Assembly (NCBI RefSeq): GCF_023923225.1
Contig: NZ_CP099489.1
Coordinates: 124,001-188,000 of the forward strand
Length of the DNA stretch: 64,000 bases
Reading direction: 5' to 3'
Source of the DNA: Ornithinimicrobium faecis
GTDB taxonomy: Bacteria > Actinomycetota > Actinomycetes > Actinomycetales > Dermatophilaceae
Below the pieces are notes generated by a model. The model had not been told where the DNA came from and searched no databases. It worked only from the letters and a program-made list of their open reading frames with translations. Shown piece after piece: positions 61,014-64,000 of this stretch (its first letter is position 1; each line of letters starts with the position of its first letter). The position numbers and the translations under genes are program-made.

Positions 61014-62138
61014 TCAGCCATCATCCAGGAAGCGCACCAGGTCGCTGACCGCCGCGCGGCCGGCCCGGTTGGCGCCGATCGTCGAGGACGACGGGCCATA
61101 GCCGACCAGGTGCACCCGGGGCTCCTCCGCAACGCGCGTGCCCTCCATCACGATGCCGCCGCCCGAGCCTCGCAACCGCAAGGGTGCAAGATGGTCCAGC
61201 GCCGCGCGGAACCCGGTGGCCCACAGGATCACATCGACCGGCAGAACGTCGCCGTCCACGAGGCGGACGCCCTCGGGCAGGATCTGCGTGAACATCGGCC
61301 GGCGGTCCAGGGCACCGCGGGCCTTGGCCTCCAGAAGGGACGGGGTCCAGAGCAGACCGGTGACCGACACCACGCTCAGCGGCGGCAGGCCCTTGGCCAC
61401 GCGCTCCTCGACCATGGCCACCGCGTCGTGCCCCGCCCGTGCGTCGAACGGGGTGTCTCGCCAGACCGGTTCGCGCCGGGTGAACCAGCTCGTCGAGGTC
61501 ACCAGCGAGATCTCATCCAACAGCTGCACCGCCGAGATCCCACCGCCAACGACGGCCACGTGCTGGTCCCGAAACTCCTCTGCAGCAACATAATCCGCCA
61601 CATGCAGTTGTCGGCCCCCAAAAGTCTCCTGACCGGGATAGATCGGCCAGAACGGCTTGGTCCAGGTGCCGGTCGCGTTGATCAGGGCCCGGGTCGACCA
61701 GGTGCCCGCGGAGGTCTCGACGATGAGCCGACCGTGCGGGTCCTCGTCGGCCCGGCTCACCCGACTCACCCGGACGGGCCGCACGATGGCCAGCCCCAGC
61801 TCCTCCTCATAGTCACCGAAGTAGCCGGTGATGAACCGCGCACTGGGCTCCTCCGGGTCGACCTCGGGCACGGCCATCCCCGGCAGCTCGCTGATGCCGT
61901 TCACGGTGGCCATGCGCAGCGACCGCCAGCGGTGCCGCCACGCGCCGCCCGGCCCCTCCTCACTGTCCAGGACCTGATAGGTCAGGCCCCGATCCGATGC
62001 CGTATGCGGAGTGCTCACCTGGTCGTCCAGGTCACGGTCCGTGGTCGGTGCAGGTCGGAGCCCACGGCGCTGCAGGTGATAGGCGGCGGACAACCCTGCC
62101 TGACCGGCGCCGATGACCAGGACGTCGACGGTTCTCAC
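61014..62138 (-). CDS. FAD-dependent NAD(P)H monooxygenase-like oxidoreductase (CzcO/FMO type)
   Basis: 374 residues from GTG 62138. FAD-binding Rossmann motif DVLVIGAGQAGLSAAYHL at the very N-terminus, a second dinucleotide motif HVAVVGGGISAVQLL (NADPH), and the C-terminal ATGFRAALDHL motif. This arrangement is typical of group B flavoprotein monooxygenases and their relatives; a pathway is not evident from neighbours. The open frame continues 169 codons upstream across the divergent zinc-finger gene, but has no family sequence there. Confidence 0.9.
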   Translation of the reverse strand: MRTVDVLVIGAGQAGLSAAYHLQRRGLRPAPTTDRDLDDQVSTPHTASDRGLTYQVLDSEEGPGGAWRHRWRSLRMATVNGISELPGMAVPEVDPEEPSARFITGYFGDYEEELGLAIVRPVRVSRVSRADEDPHGRLIVETSAGTWSTRALINATGTWTKPFWPIYPGQETFGGRQLHVADYVAAEEFRDQHVAVVGGGISAVQLLDEISLVTSTSWFTRREPVWRDTPFDARAGHDAVAMVEERVAKGLPPLSVVSVTGLLWTPSLLEAKARGALDRRPMFTQILPEGVRLVDGDVLPVDVILWATGFRAALDHLAPLRLRGSGGGIVMEGTRVAEEPRVHLVGYGPSSSTIGANRAGRAAVSDLVRFLDDG

Positions 62139-62207
62139 GCTGCCCCACGCTACCGGGGCAGGGCCGGGGAGAGGCGCGTGGCGGCATACCGGCGTAGTTT
62201 GACAGCC

Positions 62208-62555
62208 ATGACCGAGGTGAGCATCAACCCTGACGTCCCGCCGAGCGGCACCGGCTGCGCCGAGTGCCTGACCGCACAGGGGTGGTGGGTGCACCTGCGG
62301 CGCTGCGCTGCCTGCGGGCACGTCGGCTGTTGTGACAGCTCTCCGGGCCAGCACGCCACCGGGCACTACCGCGAGACCGGCCACCCGGTCATGCAGAGCT
62401 TTGAGCCCGGTGAGGACTGGTTCTGGGACTTCCCGACCGAGTCGCCGACCGACGGGCCCGCTCTGGCAGAGCCCTCCGCGCACCCCGAGGATCAACCCGC
62501 ACCGGGCCCCGCCGGTGCTGTGCCCGCCGACTGGCAGGACAAGATCCACCGCTGA
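62208..62555 (+). CDS. UBP-type zinc finger protein
   Basis: 115 residues from ATG 62208. The ZnF-UBP pattern is complete: CAECLTAQGWWVHLRRCAAC, then GHVGCCDSSPGQHATGHYRE and TGHPVMQSF. In bacteria this small domain occurs alone or beside redox enzymes and its ligand is unknown, since ubiquitin is absent. The C-terminal half is an acidic Pro-rich tail ending DWQDKIHR. Divergent from the flavin monooxygenase, a pairing that may be functional. Confidence 0.9.
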   Translation: MTEVSINPDVPPSGTGCAECLTAQGWWVHLRRCAACGHVGCCDSSPGQHATGHYRETGHPVMQSFEPGEDWFWDFPTESPTDGPALAEPSAHPEDQPAPGPAGAVPADWQDKIHR

Positions 62556-62568
62556 GGTGGTGCCGTGC

Positions 62569-62604
62569 TGACTGCGCGTTCGCCGCAGACCGAGCGCGCA
62601 GTCA
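62569..62604 (+). terminator. Hairpin after the UBP zinc finger gene
   Basis: Perfect ten-base arms TGACTGCGCG and CGCGCAGTCA with a 16-base loop, 13 bases past the stop. Confidence 0.55.
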
Positions 62605-62628
62605 CACCGGCACATTAGGCTGACGGGC

Positions 62629-63771
62629 ATGGCGAGACCGCACATTGCAGCCCTGCTCGAGGACGCCTTCGTCGGGCGGGTGGAGGCTGTGCTCCGGCGG
62701 CGCGGTTGGCAGGAGCGGGTGACCGGCTACACCGGCTATGGCACGACCGAGCAGGCCCGGATCCTGGCGCGCGTGCTGCTCAGCCGCGGAGCACCGCGAG
62801 AGTCCGGCAGCTTCGACGACGACATCGGCCCGGAGCCGGTGGGTGGCAACGCGGTCGAGCAGGCCGCGGGGGCCCTGCAGCACGCGGTCCGGGGCTGGCG
62901 CAACTTCATCACCGCCCCGGCCCAGAACGTCCCGGTCACCGTCACCCTGGGGGAGGCCGAGCTGACCGCGACCGTGGACCGCGGCGGCTATCTCGACATC
63001 GAGCTCGACGGGCATGACCTGGAGCCGGGCTGGCACGACGCGGTGATCCGCAGCGGCAACGGCGACACCGTGCGCGTACCCGTGCGGATCCTGTCCCCGC
63101 AGACCACCGTCGGGGTGGTCAGCGACATCGACGACACCGTGATGGTCACGCACCTGCCCCGTCTGATGATCGCGATGTGGAACACCTTCTTCCGCGACGA
63201 GCTGGCGCGCGAGCCGGTGACCGGGATGGCGCCGCTGCTGCGCTCGCTGGTTGCCGAGGGGCCGGACACCCCGGTCTTCTATCTCTCGACGGGCGCGTGG
63301 AACACCGCCCCGACCCTGACCCGCTTCCTGCGGCGACACAAATATCCCGAGGGTCCGCTGCTGCTCACCGACTGGGGCGCCACCAACACGGGGTGGTTCC
63401 GCAGTGGGCAGGAGCACAAGATCACCGAGCTGCACCGGCTGTTGCGCGACTTCCCCGACATCCGCTGGGTGCTGATCGGCGACGACGGCCAGCACGACCC
63501 CATGATCTATGGCGACTTCACCCGCCAGCACCCGGATGCCGTCGAGGCGGTGCTGATCCGCCAGCTCACCACAGCCCAGCAGGTGCTGAGCCACGGCCTG
63601 CCGATCGCCAACGACGAGTTGCTCGGCAAGGACTACTCCGGCGTGCCGATGCTGCGCGCCCCCGACGGGTTCCGGCTGCACGCCATCCTGACTCGCAGCC
63701 GGGCCGAGCTGGCGCGGCTGCGCCCCAAGACACCCCTGACGCGGCGAGCCCGGAGCGTCGAACATGCCTGA
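62629..63771 (+). CDS. App1/DUF2183 phosphatase-domain protein
   Basis: 380 residues. The C-terminal half is the phosphatidate-phosphatase App1 catalytic domain of HAD type: DIDDTVMVT supplies the nucleophile Asp and general acid Asp, FYLSTGAW matches motif II, and LIGDDGQHDP motif IV. The N-terminal half (about 1-160) is a beta-rich domain with VTGYTGYGT. Yeast App1 dephosphorylates phosphatidic acid; bacterial substrates are unproven. Its end overlaps the glycosylase start by 8 bases. Confidence 0.9.
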   Translation: MARPHIAALLEDAFVGRVEAVLRRRGWQERVTGYTGYGTTEQARILARVLLSRGAPRESGSFDDDIGPEPVGGNAVEQAAGALQHAVRGWRNFITAPAQNVPVTVTLGEAELTATVDRGGYLDIELDGHDLEPGWHDAVIRSGNGDTVRVPVRILSPQTTVGVVSDIDDTVMVTHLPRLMIAMWNTFFRDELAREPVTGMAPLLRSLVAEGPDTPVFYLSTGAWNTAPTLTRFLRRHKYPEGPLLLTDWGATNTGWFRSGQEHKITELHRLLRDFPDIRWVLIGDDGQHDPMIYGDFTRQHPDAVEAVLIRQLTTAQQVLSHGLPIANDELLGKDYSGVPMLRAPDGFRLHAILTRSRAELARLRPKTPLTRRARSVEHA

Positions 63772-64000
63772 GCTGCCCGAGGTCCAGGCCCTGACCGACT
63801 TCCTGGGCAGCCGGGTCGTGGGGCGGGTGATCACGGACGTTGAGCTCGGCTCCATCGCGGTGCTCAAGACCTTCAACCCGCCGCCGGACTCCCTCGTCGG
63901 CCGGCCGGTCGACGGCGCCAGTCGGCACGGCAAGTTCGTCGACCTGGACGTCGACGGCACCCACCTGGTCTTCCACCTGGCACGGGCCGGCTGGTTGCGG
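63764..64000 (+). CDS. Fpg/Nei family DNA glycosylase (3' end outside window)
   Basis: 79 codons visible. The N-terminus MPELPEVQALTDFL carries the catalytic Pro2 and Glu3 of formamidopyrimidine/endonuclease VIII glycosylases; GASRHGKFVDLDVDG supplies the conserved Lys of the beta-hairpin and HLARAGWLR follows. It removes oxidised bases and nicks at the abasic site. Fpg or Nei subtype cannot be decided without the C-terminal zinc finger. Overlap with App1-like gene indicates one operon. Confidence 0.93.
   Translation, partial: MPELPEVQALTDFLGSRVVGRVITDVELGSIAVLKTFNPPPDSLVGRPVDGASRHGKFVDLDVDGTHLVFHLARAGWLR

Noticed and set aside
60960..62207. N-terminal 416-codon extension of the UBP zinc finger ORF
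   Set aside because: It overlaps the flavin monooxygenase in antisense and has shadow-like composition; the family domain begins right after ATG 62208.
62139..62645. 169-codon N-terminal extension of the flavin monooxygenase
   Set aside because: The FAD motif should be at the extreme N-terminus, as it is from GTG 62138; the extension crosses the divergent gene.
1..64000. tRNA, rRNA or known small-RNA genes
   Set aside because: No cloverleaf with a CCA end and GGTTCGA-type T-arm, and no rRNA-like sequence, was found by eye; a dedicated tRNA scan was not possible.

Overview
The window is high-GC (roughly 70%) actinobacterial chromosome. Gene content suggests a Micrococcales member of the Intrasporangiaceae/Ornithinimicrobiaceae type: triple CWB2 wall-binding modules, an AftD-like arabinofuranosyltransferase locus, a DUF3068 protein, a DUF222/13E12 HNH protein, an NH3-dependent NAD synthetase and a BCCT carrier. 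The genus is a guess. I see no rRNA, tRNA, CRISPR array or prophage.

Layout. 1-7.6 kb: the tail of an unknown protein, a TetR-ABC ATPase-ABC permease operon, a BCCT carrier, a SulP anion transporter and a quinone-oxidoreductase-like dehydrogenase. 7.7-14.2 kb is an accessory patch: a DUF222-HNH gene, a 1,396-bp ISL3-family element with 24-bp inverted repeats and an 8-bp target duplication, and a tail-anchored orphan protein. Rebuilding the pre-insertion site suggests that the IS landed inside a LexA/SOS-box-like operator of the HNH gene. 14.5-35.2 kb is dominated by large secreted enzymes, of which three (GH3 glycosidase, S8 protease, 5'-nucleotidase) carry the same triple CWB2 module. Between them lie a beta-lactamase-like hydrolase, an M3 peptidase, a phosphotransferase, a YjiH-type membrane gene broken by one in-frame amber codon, and a DEAD-box helicase.

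35.4-43.8 kb: a TetR/HXXEE divergent pair with tandem operator-like palindromes, an M19 dipeptidase, a VOC protein, an ATP-dependent DNA ligase, a DUF3068 protein, an acyltransferase, and two tandem paralogous 126-aa secreted proteins of unknown function. 44-52.3 kb is a polysaccharide/envelope locus: AftD-like protein, methyltransferase, GT4, a tiny membrane protein and a GT-C-like membrane protein. 52.4-64 kb: nadE, a LysE exporter, a two-component system, a sirtuin, a lipoprotein, a peptidoglycan-binding M15-like protein, dimethylarginine dimethylaminohydrolase, a solitary hipB with a hipA stub, an FAD monooxygenase, a UBP zinc finger, an App1-like phosphatase, and the start of an Fpg/Nei glycosylase.

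Repeats. Short tandem repeats with periods of 14-36 bp repeatedly sit exactly on stop codons (five genes) and once on a start codon. Two dispersed intergenic repeats (about 163 bp and about 50 bp) each occur twice, always between convergent genes. The octamer CGGCATAC/GTATGCCG occurs 22 times by my count, where base composition alone predicts two or three.
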